The notes beneath the pieces were generated by a model. It searched no databases. It saw only the letters and a list, made by a program, of their open reading frames with translations, and was not told where the DNA came from. Made by a program: the position numbers and the translations under genes. 64,000 nt of DNA, taken from positions 8,866,001-8,930,000 of the forward strand of contig CM075937.1 of assembly GCA_038030265.1 (NCBI GenBank), read 5' to 3'. The stretch's first letter is position 1. Every line of letters begins with the position of its first letter. Positions 10,422-22,179 of the stretch are shown here, in pieces. The stretch is from Corythucha ciliata (taxonomy: Eukaryota; Arthropoda; Insecta; Hemiptera; Tingidae).

Positions 10422-13046
10422 GCGGTTACCACTGCAGCGGGAACGTCTGAACAGTTACCCGCAATAGACAGACGTCGAACCGACGTCGTCGGAATTTTAA
10501 TTTACATCGTTTATTTTGCGATTTTTGTAAGTGTGACTCTTTTTTTTTTTTTTTAAAGTTGATCTCATTATGACGGTTCTACCTTTTATTATTTACAGTA
10601 CGCAATTTTAAGTTACTGCATCGTACTCGGCGATATAAATCGCGTTATTCGTCATTATGATCACTGCGGAAATATTTGCGGCCTCAAATCTTCGCACGAT
10701 ATAAACGTCAAGTGCAAAGGAGGAGATTACACTGACCGACCGTAATTTTCCTGACGTTTTCTTTATCGTTTAGAATTTACAAACGTTATTTTTGCTGCAG
10801 TTACCTTTTTATTTTGAACCGTGGGAACGGCAGTTTACACATAGGAACAAGGATTTGCGTGAAAGACTGTCGCAAATATCCAAACTAGTAAAATTCCACG
10901 TTTTTTGTTTTTTTTTATAAAGTTGATTGTTATTTTGTTCGTAACAGTGAGCCTTTCTTCGATGTTTGCGTCCCCAAAATTGGAGCGCAACAAGTGTACG
11001 ACCAATTGTGCGAAGTAAAGGGTCGAGGCTGACAGCACAGCTTGTTTATGAAGTCATGAATGTACTGCAATTTTTTTGTTTTTTTTTTTAGGACCTTATC
11101 CATGACGTGGAAACCCACTGGATTCAAATGACCGCGTTGTTACTCGTACCAATTTGTAAGAAATGATTGGCGTGCCCCGCGACTATAGCAGTTTCTCATT
11201 TGTTTTTTGGCGTCACATAACAGGTCTATCGAGTATTTTGGTTTGTTCTTTGAGGGTTCTGAGTAAGACGTACATTTGGGTTGTTTCGTCGTGCGTAATT
11301 GTATGTAGCACGGCGATTTTAACGGACGCGGGGTAACGAACAGATAGAATATTCTCATTTTAGCGACAGGAAGAGTCACAAAATAATTATTTCAGCCTGA
11401 GAGTGTACCTGGCGGTGTCGAAATCAAATTTCGTCCTGATTATGAGTATCGTCTGGCTGGTGCTGGCCACTGCAGTTTTTATTTTTGCAGTAAGCCATTC
11501 GTAATTTTTTCGTTAAAGAATACGACAAAAGACCAAAATTTTACAGGTAGCAGGCACTGTGATTCTTATTTCTCTGAGAAAGAAATTGACTTTCGTCGTA
11601 CTGGTGTTCAAAGAGGCTAGTAAAGTCGTGGCAGCCATGCCTTATCTTCTATTCCAGCCAATAAGTGTCTGTAAATCACTGGCTTCTTCCTATTTCGCTT
11701 TTTTAATAACAGACAAATTGAAATTTAGACTTTAATTAGCATGCTTCTAGTAGAAGCGCTATTCATTTATTGGTTTATCTGGATATATAGCTCTGGGCAC
11801 CTGGTGAAACCGAACTATACTCCAAACGCCCACTACGTTCAAGACGCTGTGATGTCCGTACGTTGCATAAATTGTCGTTTTTTTTTTTTTTAAATTCAGA
11901 TAGGTTTATAAAACGATGTTTTAGGCCGCGTACGCATTCAACGCTACCTACACCCTATGGAACATTCAGCTAATAATCGGGTGTCAGCACATGATCATCG
12001 CCGGTGCCGTAGCCTATTGGTTTTTCAACAGGCAACCAAACTGTCGACTGAGTTTTATAGTCTCTGTAGAAACTCTACAGACAGTCGACATTCTCACGAT
12101 GTCTCGAATTGTTTTTTTTTTTTAGGAACAAAGTGAAACATCCGATCAGGCAAAGTGCTTGGAATTTGATTCGTTTCCATTTGGGCACCGTCGCTCTGGG
12201 CTCATTAATCATCCCCGTGATTAAATATCTACGGGTGATTCTAGCAAAGTCAATCAGAGCCTTGGCGACGAAGGCCAAAAAGCGCGGTGCTGTCGCCGGT
12301 GTGACCCTTGAAGCCTGTGTATGGAGCGTTGAAAAGTTTATATCATTCATAAATTGCAACGCGTACATTGTTACAGGTTAGTTGGTAGGGTAGGTGGGGG
12401 AGAGGGGATTTATAAAATATATATATTATTTCCTCTCAAAAGCAATCTACGGTATTCCACTGTTTGAGGCCGGTAAAAGAGGCGACAAACTGTTGGCTAG
12501 CAGCGTTCTCCGTATGGCTCTTGTCAGCAAAACGGGAAATTTCGTTTTATTTTTCACGAAAACCTCCGTCGTATTATTCACTGTCTTCATCGGCACTATA
12601 CTGTTCCAGGCAGTAATGACGTCACGAACAATAGAAAAAAAAACACGAAGTTTAACCGTTTTGTTGTTGTATAGCCAGTCGGTATGCTTCAAATGGAATT
12701 TTTTCTCATCATTTACGCCATCGTGGCTTACTTTATTTCCCACGCATTCATCGCTGTCTACAAGGTATGTTTTCCAAGATTCCCATCAAAGTCTTTTAGA
12801 AGAAAAAAAAAAAATCGGACGCACGCTCTCATTCAGATGATCATCGACACTCTTTTTATTTGTCACTGCGAAGCCTTTGACATCAACGCTGTCATCGATG
12901 GGACGTACAAAATGGGGAAAGATCTGTTCGACCACCTGGCGGATCCAGTGAGTCTGACTGAAGAGATCAATAAGAGAAACGAGGCGGTTAAACTTGAGGC
13001 GAAAGATGTTGTGGCTGAGGTGGTCAAATCTGCTGGGAAAAAATAA
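10422..13046 (+). CDS. Choline transporter-like protein (SLC44/CTL family)
   Basis: A multi-pass plasma-membrane or mitochondrial protein of the SLC44 family, known for choline and ethanolamine transport. Fourteen exons join in phase into 581 codons: 10422-10526, 10599-10741, 10801-10887, 10948-11014, 11092-11155, 11224-11332, 11396-11489, 11547-11666, 11729-11857, 11925-12031, 12126-12376, 12443-12612, 12675-12764, 12837-13046. Family landmarks are the first membrane segment after RRRTDV, the loop GDINRVIRHYDHCGNICG, RKKLTFVVLVFKEASK with MPYLLFQP, YWFIWIYSSG, AGAVAYWFFNR, FHLGTVALGSLIIP, VWSVEKFISFINCNAYI and VDTLFxC-like IIDTLFICHCEAFD. It ends with a Lys-rich tail. Introns are 35-95 bp. 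The exon 10/11 intron has a GC donor. The N-terminal exon with the start codon was not found, and about 70-100 residues are missing compared with family lengths. Confidence 0.92.
12042..12090 (+). other. Intronic hairpin beside a GC splice donor
   Basis: Within the 94-bp intron 12032-12125 of the CTL gene, TGTCGACTG (12042-12050) pairs perfectly with CAGTCGACA (12082-12090). Inside it CTGTAG (12064-12069) pairs with CTACAG (12075-12080). The intron starts AG|GCAACC instead of GT. Folding would shorten the donor-acceptor distance. The function is unknown. Confidence 0.6.
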
Positions 13047-13455
13047 AAATGAGTAAAAGACCAAACGTTATTTATTTTATACTGAGCTATTATAGGGTGA
13101 CTCGTTACTATAAAACGTTTTAGTTCCTCTTTTATTTATTTCCCATATTGAATTGAACGATAATTACGATGTACGTAGTCGCAGCCGCCAGCATCTGTAA
13201 AATGATGAAACGAATGGATTTATTCGATGGTGGTGGGGGTGGGGAGGATGGGGTTGCTCGATTGATTGAGTCACTCTTACAGAGGAAACTAAAGGATAGC
13301 CGATGCTGAAGAAATTACAAGCCGTGAATTCAATTGTTGGCTTCATTTCAACGTACAGACGGATTTTATTCTGCACAACAACAAAAAACTTTAAATAGAC
13401 GGCGGCGTCAGTTGATTTATGGATTGTAGGGGGGGGGGGGCAGAGGTTAACTTGA
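13047..13455. other. Unassigned, downstream of CTL gene
   Basis: This holds the 3' flank of the CTL gene. AATAAA overlaps the stop codon at about 13042, and a TTATTTATTTTAT run follows. A poly-G run lies at 13430-13441. No gene is recognised. Confidence 0.4.
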
Positions 13456-13468
13456 TGATCCGTGGGCA

Positions 13469-13732
13469 AGGTGACTAAACTTGATTATTGGTGCCGCAGA
13501 TTTCCCGGCCGGGAGGGGTGGAAACTGACGTCACCAGCAGTCCTTTGCTCCCGACTGCTCACCCTAGAGCCGAGGAACAAGTTAATTTTGAAATTGAAGT
13601 TTATGAATTCTCAAAAATCACAACCCAGTAACAATTTATAATTTACTGGGTCCGGCGCAATGGCGGTTGGGACTGCTGGTGACGTAGGTGGAGGACAGTG
13701 ATCTGCGGCACCTATAGAAAATTTAGTCACCT
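13469..13732. mobile_element. 264-bp foldback element with 13-bp target duplication
   Basis: The ends are inverted repeats: AGGTGACTAAA at the left, the complement TTTAGTCACCT at the right, then GGTGCCGCAGAT against ATCTGCGGCACC and CGTCACCAGCAGTCC against GGACTGCTGGTGACG. About 75 bp per arm match with gaps. Flanking it are TGATCCGTGGGCA (13456-13468) and TGATCCGTGGGTA (13733-13745), an apparent 13-bp target duplication with one mismatch. There is no coding capacity. It is a non-autonomous DNA transposon of a superfamily I cannot name. Confidence 0.75.
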
Positions 13733-13899
13733 TGATCCGTGGGTATTTCGGTCTGTTTGTCGCTTTTTTCCCGTCAAATTGGTTGAAAATTAAAACCTGG
13801 TCGTTTCCTGGTGTAAAAAACGCAAATCTGGGCTTTGTTTTGAGAAAAATTCAATTCTCGGAAATGTCGTTTTGTCGTTCAAATGTCGATAAATTAAGA

Positions 13900-16465
13900 A
13901 AAATGCTAACTCATGGCCTAAATTGAAAAGAAAAAAAATCAAAAAAGTTCGCGGCAACGTCAAATAATTGAGAAAAAACTCGCTAATTCACAGATGGCGT
14001 AGTGAAAAAGCTGATTCGCTGTTCGTGGACTCTGAAGAAAGCTTTGAAGCTAATTCATAGCTGAAATTGACGAAAAGTGCTAATCCAGGGCTGGAATTTA
14101 AAAAAAATCGCTGCCTAATTTGCAGCTAAATTCAGCTACATTCAAAGTGGGCCTCGAGGAAATCGCTAATTGGACGGTAAAATTAAATCAAGTGCTAATT
14201 CATCGCTAGAATTGAGGAGAATCACTACTAATTCACGGAAATAATTGAAAACAGTGCTAATTCGCTGCTGGAAAGTGAAAAAGCCAAAATTTAGGAAAAC
14301 GCTAAAATAGCGAAACATCGATGATTCACGGGATAAAAATGCTAACGCTTTATAAATAAGAGAATAAAATAAATAGTAATGCTAAATTCGTGGCTAAAAT
14401 TGAGAAAAATCGCTAATTCGTGGATAGAATGGCGAAAAAAGCTAAATTCTTAGTTGAAATTGAGGAAAACCACTGAATTCACGGATGAACTTGAGAAAAA
14501 GCGCTAATTCACGGATAAATTAAAACGACAATTCATGGCTAAAATGTAGAAAAAGCAAAATTGAGCATACATAACACTGATTCGCGGCTGAAGTTGAGAA
14601 AAATAGCTAAAACAGGTAAATATGAGTGAAATCTCAATATTTGCGCAGCTGAAATTACGAGAAACGCTAATATATAGCTCAAATTCACTTGAGGAAAATA
14701 ATTATTTCACGGCTTAATTGGAGATAAAAGCTATTTTCGCGGTTAAAACTGAGCAGGAAGCTGATTCGCTGCTTAAGCTGAGAAAATTTAACTAGTTCAT
14801 AGTGAAATTTAAGAAAAAAAAACTAATATGAATAATAAACGCTAATTTACGACTAAATAGTAGAAAAGGCTGAATTCGGGGCTAAAATTGTCAAAAAAAG
14901 CAGCAAAATTGAGAGAAATCATCAATATTTGCGCCGTTGCGCGGCTAAAATTCACAGAAACGCTAATTTACGTGAAAAGTGTGCTAAATTCGCTGCTAAA
15001 AATTGAAAAACTCACTAATTTACAGTCAAAATTGAGAAAAACGCCAATTCGTCGCCAAAAATGACACAAATGGATATAAAGTCACGGGATAAAAAGGCTA
15101 AAGTTGAGAAAAAGCCGCCAATTTCAGCGGTTAAAATGAATAAAAATGCTACATTCGTGACTAGGGTTGAAGAAAATCACTAATTCACGTTTAAAATAGA
15201 GAAAAAAGGTATATTCGCGGCTAAAATTGAGCACAACGCTGACTCGCGGCTGAAATTGAGAAAAAGGGCTAATTCATAGCTGATAATAAAAAAAAAATGC
15301 TAACATGAATTTTAAAACGCTATTCACGGTTCTGATGGAGGATAAGCTAAATTTGTGGCTAAAATTGGGGAAAATGCTATAAAAGCTAAATCCACTGCTA
15401 CTAATTGAAAAACCCGCTAATTTGCCGCTATAAAATTGAGGAAGACGCCAATTCGTCGCTCAAATTTGAGAGAAATCGCTAATTCACGGAAGAAATTGAG
15501 AAAATTGGTTAATTTACTGCTGAAAGAAAAAGTAAAACTGGGGGAATAAAACAAGAATTCGTTGCCCGAAGAAAATCGACTTCACAGGATAAAAACGCTG
15601 AAATTCGCTGCTAAAATTGAAAAAAAAAAAAAAAAAAAAAAACAGTAGTTGCAGATAAAATGAATAAAGAGGCTAAATTCATGGCTACAATTGAGGAAAA
15701 TCAATAGTTCACGGATTTCATTGAGAAAAAGCGCTAATTCACGGCTAAACTGGATATAGAAGCTAAATTCGCGGCTAAAATTGAGCAAAACGCTGGCTAA
15801 TTCATGAAGGTAAAAAAAAAAAAACACACACCCACACCAACGAGTGTGGTGCTAAAATGAATAAGAAATGCCAATGCGGGACTAATATTGGGATACTAAA
15901 TGCGGGACTGGGGGATACTAAATCACAGATGAAATCAAGCAAAAAGCGCTAATTCAAGGCTATATAAATAATAGGATAACGATAATTTGCGGATACAAAA
16001 GAAACAAATTACCTAATTACTCATTTCACAGATAAAGTCAATAAAAACGCGAATTCGTGGAAAAATGGACAAAAAAGCAAAATTCGTGGCTAAAATTGAT
16101 CAAATCGCTGAGACACGGAACTCCATGGATAAAAGTAAAAAAAAAAAAAAAAGTTCAAATGTCATGCTAAAAATAATAAAAACGAGAGAAATAACTAACA
16201 TTTGTGCGGCAAAAAAAAGAAAAACACTAATTCACAGCGCTTAAATGTAGAAAAGGTGTGCTAATTCGCTGCTAAAAATTAAAAACCAGTTGCAGTTGAA
16301 ATTGAGGAACACGCCAATTCGTCGCTAAAATTGAGAAAAAGCGCCGATTGACGGTGGGCTTTGAGAAAAATTGTTTATTAATGTGAAAAACGCTAAATTC
16401 ACTGTTAAAATGGATGAAAATCCGTATAATTCACGGATGACAACGCTGAATTCGTGACAAATTGA
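13900..16465 (+). repeat. Degenerate short-period repeat, family A (long tract)
   Basis: Roughly 90 imperfect units of about 28 bp with the core GGCTAAAATTGAGAAAAA preceded by GCTAATTCAC or GCTAAATTCGC. Units vary by substitution, small indels and fusion. No coding frame survives. This is the longest forward-oriented tract of the family. It ends at the duplicated Gypsy LTR segment. Confidence 0.85.
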
Positions 16466-17123
16466 GAAAGAGCTCTATAGAGTTGGTTACTAAAAGTTGA
16501 TAAACGGCTGATTCACGGCAAAAATTAAGAAACAACGCCAATTCACAGTTTCAGGAGAGGCAACTTTGTTGTGTTCATATTGCTGTCCCCAGCTACCGAA
16601 TAATGTTTTAGTTAAGTGTTATATCGTTCTGGGTAAGATGCTTCTGTTTTTTTCTATTCTACTACTTTATAAACGTTTTCCTTAACATCCGAATAAAGTT
16701 CCTTAACATTCGATTCATCAATATGCCGTCGTTTCTAATAACTATAATAAACGGGCGACGAGGATAAACGACAATAGTTCGTCCGCGGTAAACGTTCATC
16801 GCGTTATTCATGTCACAAGTCGACCCAGCCGCCGCCCTAGGGCCTCGGGGTGCTGGTTTTGATGCTGCCGTCCTGGCCACCCTACAAATTCAAAATCAGG
16901 CCCTTCAACGTCTTCTGGCTCAACAACAACAGGAGTCTCAGAATCGCTCGACGGCATCCACAAATATCGTGAGTCACAACCTTACGTTTGATAAATTCAA
17001 CCCGAAAGAGGAAGAATTTAGTAATTATCTCGAACGGTTTGAGAATTTTCTCGACATGCGAGGGTTCTTACAAGGTCCTCAGCTTACACCCGAACAACAA
17101 ACGCAGTTCGACCATTCGAAAAC
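16462..17123 (+). mobile_element. Truncated duplicate of Gypsy 5' LTR and gag start
   Basis: This matches 21.84-22.493 kb almost base for base, displaced by 5370 bp, with few substitutions and a small indel in the LTR. The match begins about 100 bp upstream of the LTR, in flanking repeat, so it copies an inserted element plus its flank and is not an independent insertion. The LTR copy is about 16567-16749. The gag start ATG is at 16810 and the frame runs to 17123, where it breaks off into a GATTGATG-type repeat. Either segmental duplication or misassembly could produce this. Confidence 0.8.
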
Positions 17124-17400
17124 GTTGAAAAGGTTGATGATTGGATGAGAATCGATGGTTGTAGGATGATTGATGATTGAAGAAGGATTGATGATTGATG
17201 GATGATTGGTGATTGATGGAGGATTGATGATGAGTCGTTATGAGGACTAAAGGGTCGATAGTAGATGATCAAGAATTGATAATATTGAGGACCAATGAGG
17301 ATTGAGGGCTGATTATTGATGATCAGAGATTGATGATGGTAGATATAGAGGATCTATAGGATTAGGGATCTTTGATGATCGTGAACTGCGGGGGTTGACG
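17124..17400 (+). repeat. GATTGATGATTGA-type tandem repeat
   Basis: Short imperfect units built from GATTGATGATTGATGG and GATTGAGG variants run from the point where the duplicated gag breaks off. It is low-complexity DNA and may mark the breakpoint of the duplication. Confidence 0.75.
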
Positions 17401-17880
17401 ATTCAAGGTGTGTGTGCAGAACCCCATAGGTATACTTCCATGTTCCCCTTTTTCGTGTACGTACATCAATTATACTGCAAATAAACAAGGGAACTTCCGT
17501 GGCCATTTTTGGGCCGTTATTGATGGGGGGGGGGGATTATCAGAATTTCTCATTTTTAGCCGCGAATCGCCCAGTACAGATTTTTTTCAATTTTATCTAC
17601 TAACTATGTACCGTTTTTTTTCTCACAAATTTAGTCATGAATCAGCGTTTTTCTGAATTCTAGCCGCTAACATTGGTGGCTATTGGTGTGGCGGGGTGGG
17701 GGAGGGAGGTCACCATCAGAATGACTCGTCACCACTTCCTGGAGCTCGTCAAAAGTCGCTCGGAAATAAGGGAGGTGTTGTGATGGCATGTGGTTGTGGT
17801 TGTGCCGATGAGATTGTGGGAGGAGTGGGTATTCTACCCCCCTCTTACCCCAAACGAGAGGTCGCTGGTCCTATCTTGGC
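17401..17880. other. Unassigned
   Basis: This contains a G run at 17524-17534 and a GT/GA-rich portion at 17690-17830. I find no gene. I looked here for the missing last exon of the gustatory receptor on the minus strand and did not see it. Confidence 0.4.
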
Positions 17881-18470
17881 CGCAAATTAGCATTTTATAG
17901 TATGTTTTCCGTGAATTAGCAATTTATTATACCTTTAGCCATGAATTAGCTATTTTTATCAATTTTAGCAACGAATAGCTGCTTCCGGGAAGTGTGCATT
18001 GGCGTTTTCCTTACTTTATATCCGTGAGTTATAGCGCTTTACCTCAATTCAAACCGTGAATTAGCTCATCAATCCAGAATGTATACAAAAATGAACGCTT
18101 CTTCTCAATTTTATCTGCAAGTTAGCGCTTATAGTCTCGATTTCAGCCGATGAATCAGCGCTTTATCTCAATTTCGGCTTTGAATTACGGCAGCGCGATA
18201 TGTTGCGTACATGAAGAGAGCAATGGCGTTTTCTCAGTTTTAGCTGCGAATAAAGGTCTCTTTTCATTAATCCCATACAAAAATAACCGATTCTTCTCAA
18301 TTTTAGCTATGTGAAATGGAGCTTTCGCGTCCTAATTTCAGTCTGTATACCAGCGCTTTATTTCCCAATTTTAGCGGCTAATGAGCGTTTTTCATCAATT
18401 TCAGCGACGAATTCTACTCAATTTAATTCATGAATTAGCGAGATGTATTCCGCTAATCAGCACCTTTTGT
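17881..18470 (-). repeat. Family A repeat, reverse orientation
   Basis: Units read TTTTTCTCAATTTTAGCC then GCGAATTAGCG on the plus strand, the reverse complement of family A. About 20 degenerate units. Confidence 0.8.
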
Positions 18471-18760
18471 GGTACCACAGCTCGTCGTAATTTCAATTAG
18501 GTGAGATATTTCGACATTTTGTGTAATAACTTCGCGTTTTGACCAAGCTGTCAGGCTCTAGAAACATTATATCTCGTATTTTGTGGCGAAAAGCCAGTTT
18601 TTGGGCCCAAAATTGGCGGTATTTAGTGTTTATTTTTTGGTATTTTGGACCTGTAATTGCCAGATTTTTAGAGAATGAAGGCTTAAAGGTGCCTGGGAGT
18701 GGTTAGTGTGGGCACCCGTTTTTGTTTTGTTTTGTTTCTTTGCTCATTTTTCTGTCTCAC

Positions 18761-20286
18761 ATTTTTACTGAGAAGCGGTCGTTCCGAAGAGATTTTGAAC
18801 AGTTTGGCGTTGAACAATTCGACCTCCTGTCGGTTATTCTCGCAAGACGATGCAGTGATGAACAGCAAGTAGATCAGGGCAACGGCGCGAACTAATTCTG
18901 TAACGGCGTGTACGGCGGCCATCTTCGAAAAGTCATTAAAAAAAAAAAAAAAAAATCAAATTAGTATTATTGAAGGGCCATAAAATCAGTGGAATGAGCC
19001 AAAGTTATATAAGGTATTTTCGGGCGACCCTCCAAACCTACACAAGTTACAAAATTTGCAAGTTATGTAGTTTTTAAAACAATTGAAGACATGCTGCTAC
19101 GAATTTGTTAACTTTTGAAGCTTTTGTAGGCCGCCCGAAAAGACCTATTATCTCACCGTGTCACTCCACACCACCGAAGTGGAGTTGAAGACTGTCATAA
19201 TGAATTTTATGAATATATAGGCGCACATAATCAACAATTGTTGGGAGTAAAATTCATTGGCCTGACTTGCGACTGATATGAAAAAACTGTGCTTCTCCAA
19301 AAGGTTCTCAATATCCTCGGGATATATTTTAACGTTATTTCCGAGCTAAAAATAAAATAAAATAAAAATATGTTAACTGAGCAACTGTGGTCGCACCTCT
19401 GGTACATTGGCGTTTATCTGCCGAATTTGAAAAGTAGCCAAATCGACCAATCCGTGGAACTGACGGATGATAAGATAATTCGTAAAATCTTTGATGAAAT
19501 TGTCGAAGCACTTGATGGAAACTATGACAATCGAGTCCCTATAAAAAAAATTAAATAAATAAAAAAAAACAATGTTTTTATAATGGTCCTGCTGTGTCTT
19601 ACTGTGCATGGTGAAGTAGCCATTCGGATAGATGAACAGTTATAAGTAATATGACGGCTAACACAGTTTTCAGCACTAAAAGTTTGTCAGGAGAGTAGAA
19701 TGTGTGCAAATTGACGGTGATTTGGCGCAGAATGTCCACACGTCTATAGTAGCTCACCCAGTGAACCAAACTCACCACTGTAGAATGACCAATTTTTTTT
19801 TTTTTTCTCGAAATACTAATCAAAAATAAGCCGACTTGACAGTTTTAATTTACCGAGCTTTGTGGATGATTTAACAACGTTGATCGCGATCAGGGTCAAC
19901 GTGGTACCGGTACTTTTCCCGCTAAACAAATCATCAAATGTGTTGAAGGCTGACAGAGCCAATTGGATCAGCAGTATCACTGTTGACAGTGCGAGACGTT
20001 TTTTCGTCGGACCGGTGAAGTCGTCGCAGGGGAACAGACCGAACCATCGGGAGAGGCGGAAAACAAGCGAGAGCCTTTGAAGTGGATGGTGTGAAATGGG
20101 CGGCGGCGGCGGCGGCGGCAATCTCGCGTGAGCATCGAACCAAGCCAGTTTGACTGATGGTGATGGTACCGCGTGTTTTTGCGTGGGTCCGCTGTGCCAG
20201 TACTCGCGGGAGTGTTGAAGTGGTTGGCTCCATAAAGGGCTCGCGTGGGGCATGGCCCTTGTGGGTGCCAGTCGTGAATTTCTCAT
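18761..20286 (-). CDS. Gustatory receptor (arthropod GR family), last exon not found
   Basis: A seven-transmembrane, ligand-gated ion-channel type chemoreceptor expected in gustatory neuron membranes. Five exons join in phase (minus strand): 19854-20286, 19603-19777, 19397-19538, 19157-19345, 18761-18922, giving about 367 residues. Evidence is the N-terminal RLSRWFGLFPCDDF followed by a membrane segment, QIRQINANV, LLEKHSFFISVASQANEFYS followed by QQLLIMCAYIFIKF, and the segment VRAVALIYLLFITASSC before NNRQEVELFNAKL. This spacing and residue pattern is typical of GRs. The final exon carrying transmembrane helix 7 and the TYxxxxxQF signature should follow donor ATTTTT|GTGAGA at 18760, but none is visible down to the family A tract at 18.47 kb. 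The start is uncertain: ATGs at 20286 and 20253 are both possible. Introns are 37-76 bp except the fourth (234 bp), which is mostly a MITE. Confidence 0.8.
19008..19150. mobile_element. Short foldback MITE in GR intron 4
   Basis: The left end ATAAGGTATTTTCGGGCG and the right end CGCCCGAAAAGACCTATTAT are inverted. The complementarity continues through the CCTACA and AAGTTACAAA regions. TTAT borders both ends and may be the target duplication. The element lies directly against the splice donor GTGAGA (19151-19156 on the minus strand). Confidence 0.65.
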
Positions 20287-20710
20287 GGCTGTTGCCCTCC
20301 GAGGCTGGTAATAGAAAGTTCTGCGGATTATAATGAGTTGAAACCTTTCAAAAGGGGCAAACAAACTTTATTCTACGACACACATCGCACGACGAATAAG
20401 CAAACAGTGAAAATATTGATCTTTAAAGAATTATAACTCTTGTCGGCATTCAAATTCAAGAAAACAAGTCAGTCACGCCTTTGTAGTAATTGAACGTGAC
20501 TGTCAACTTTTGTATCAGTGTTCCGAGGCGTTTTAAACAAATTAGAATCAATAGTTCATTACTTAAAGCACCAATTGAATGCGACTGTAGGATTGAGAAG
20601 TTGACAAAACGTTCAGCACCCCCCTCCACGTAAAACCCCCCCGTAAATAAAGAAAAACGTAAATTCATCGCCAACAAAAATGAGACAAGCTCTAATAAAA
20701 AAGGTCTCAA
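20287..20710. other. Unassigned 5' flank of GR gene
   Basis: No convincing exon or promoter motif. C runs at 20618-20642 (CCCCCC). Confidence 0.35.
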
Positions 20711-21850
20711 CTGCCCATTAACGCAAAAAGGTGCTAATATATGCAGCAGAAATTTGGAAACCGCTAAATGCGGCTAAAATTGAGAAAAAGAGCTAATTTA
20801 CGAATGAAATTGAGGATTAATAATAGATTTCAGAGTTTACAGGCCAATTCGAGATGAAATTGAGAAAAAACGCTAATGTCCCCGTCTAAAATAAAAAAAA
20901 GTTTATCACTGGCGTCTAAATTCGTGAAAAACGAGAATTCAGGAAAATTGCTAACTCACGGCAAAAATTTAGCAAACTCAAGAGGGAGAAAAGTTTCTCA
21001 CATTAGCGACAAACACAGAAAAATCGTCAATTCGTGGATAAAAGTGGTAAAAGGCGCTAATTCACGGCTAAAATTGGAAGAAAAAAAACCTTAATTTGGG
21101 ACTAAAATTGGAAAAACGCCAATTTGCCGTTTTCGGAAGCAACGTTGCCTAAAACTGAGCTAGAAAATCGTGATCAAAAGGTGGAAAAAATCGCCGCATT
21201 TTAGTGCTAAGATTGAGAAAAACAGAAATTGGCGGCCAAAATTTGAAAAAAAAGCGCTAATTAGTACTGAGTTTCTGAAATCCAATTTGGCTAAAATCGA
21301 AAAATTATGAAAGTCACTTCGTGCTAATTTAGAGAATGAACGCTCTATAGTTCGTGATGGTTGAAAGTAAAAAAAAAAACTGCAGATTCGATGCTGAAAT
21401 AGAGAAAAAACGTAAATTTGCCGCTAAAAATGAGAAAAAACTCGTTTATGGCGTGGCTAAAACTTGGACAACCCGCAGCGGCTAAAATTGAAAACAAAAC
21501 AAACGCTAATGTGCGTCTAAAATTGGGAAAACCCCACTCACAGTTCGTGGTTTCCGTTAACAAATTCGGCTAAAATCGAAAATAAACGCTAATTCGTGGT
21601 TAAAAGTGAAAAACACTTGCTAAATTTGACGCTGAAATAGAGAACGACGTTAATTCGCGGCAAAAAAAATTATAAAAAGCTCTTAATACGAGGCAAAAAC
21701 TTGGACAAACCGCTAATTCGCGGCTAAATGTTGATTTTTCCTAAAATAGGGAGAGACAAAACTATTTCCTGAATAAAAGGGGAAAAAATTGATAATTCTC
21801 TGCTGAAATAGGGAAAACCGTTAATTCGCGGCTGAAATTGAGAAAAAGCT
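20711..21850 (+). repeat. Family A repeat, forward
   Basis: About 40 imperfect units with GGCTAAAATTGAGAAAAA-like cores and GCTAATTCGCGG heads. It is the immediate 5' flank of the Gypsy element at 21943. Confidence 0.85.
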
Positions 21851-21942
21851 CTATAGAGTTGGTCACTAAAAGTTGATAAACGGCTGATTCACGGCAAAAA
21901 TTAAGAAACAACGCCAATTCACAGTTTCAGGAGAGGCAACTT

Positions 21943-22119
21943 TGTTGTGTTCATATTGCTGTCCCCAGCTACCGAATAATGTTTTAGTTAAGTGTTATAT
22001 CGTTCTGGGTAAGATGCTTCTGTTTTTTCTATTCTACTACTTTATAAACGTTTTTTTATTAAATAAAGTTCCTTAACATTCGATTCATCAATATGCCGTC
22101 GTTTCTAATAACTATAATA
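21943..22119 (+). repeat. 5' LTR of Gypsy 1
   Basis: It begins TGTTGTGTTCATATTGC and ends ACTATAATA, with an AATAAA signal near 22070. It is near identical to the 3' LTR, apart from CGAATAATG versus CAAAAAAGG and small indels, so the insertion is relatively recent. Confidence 0.88.
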
Positions 22120-22179
22120 AACGGGCGACGAGGATAAACGACAATAGTTCGTCCGCGGTAAACGTTCATCGCGTTACTC

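Noticed and set aside
12109..12743. Antisense and alternative frames over the CTL exons
   Set aside because: They are shadows of the conserved SLC44 frame and contain no family motif.
13900..16465. Regularly spaced repeats reminiscent of a CRISPR array
   Set aside because: Units are contiguous and degenerate with no unique spacers, and the surrounding genes are eukaryotic with introns.
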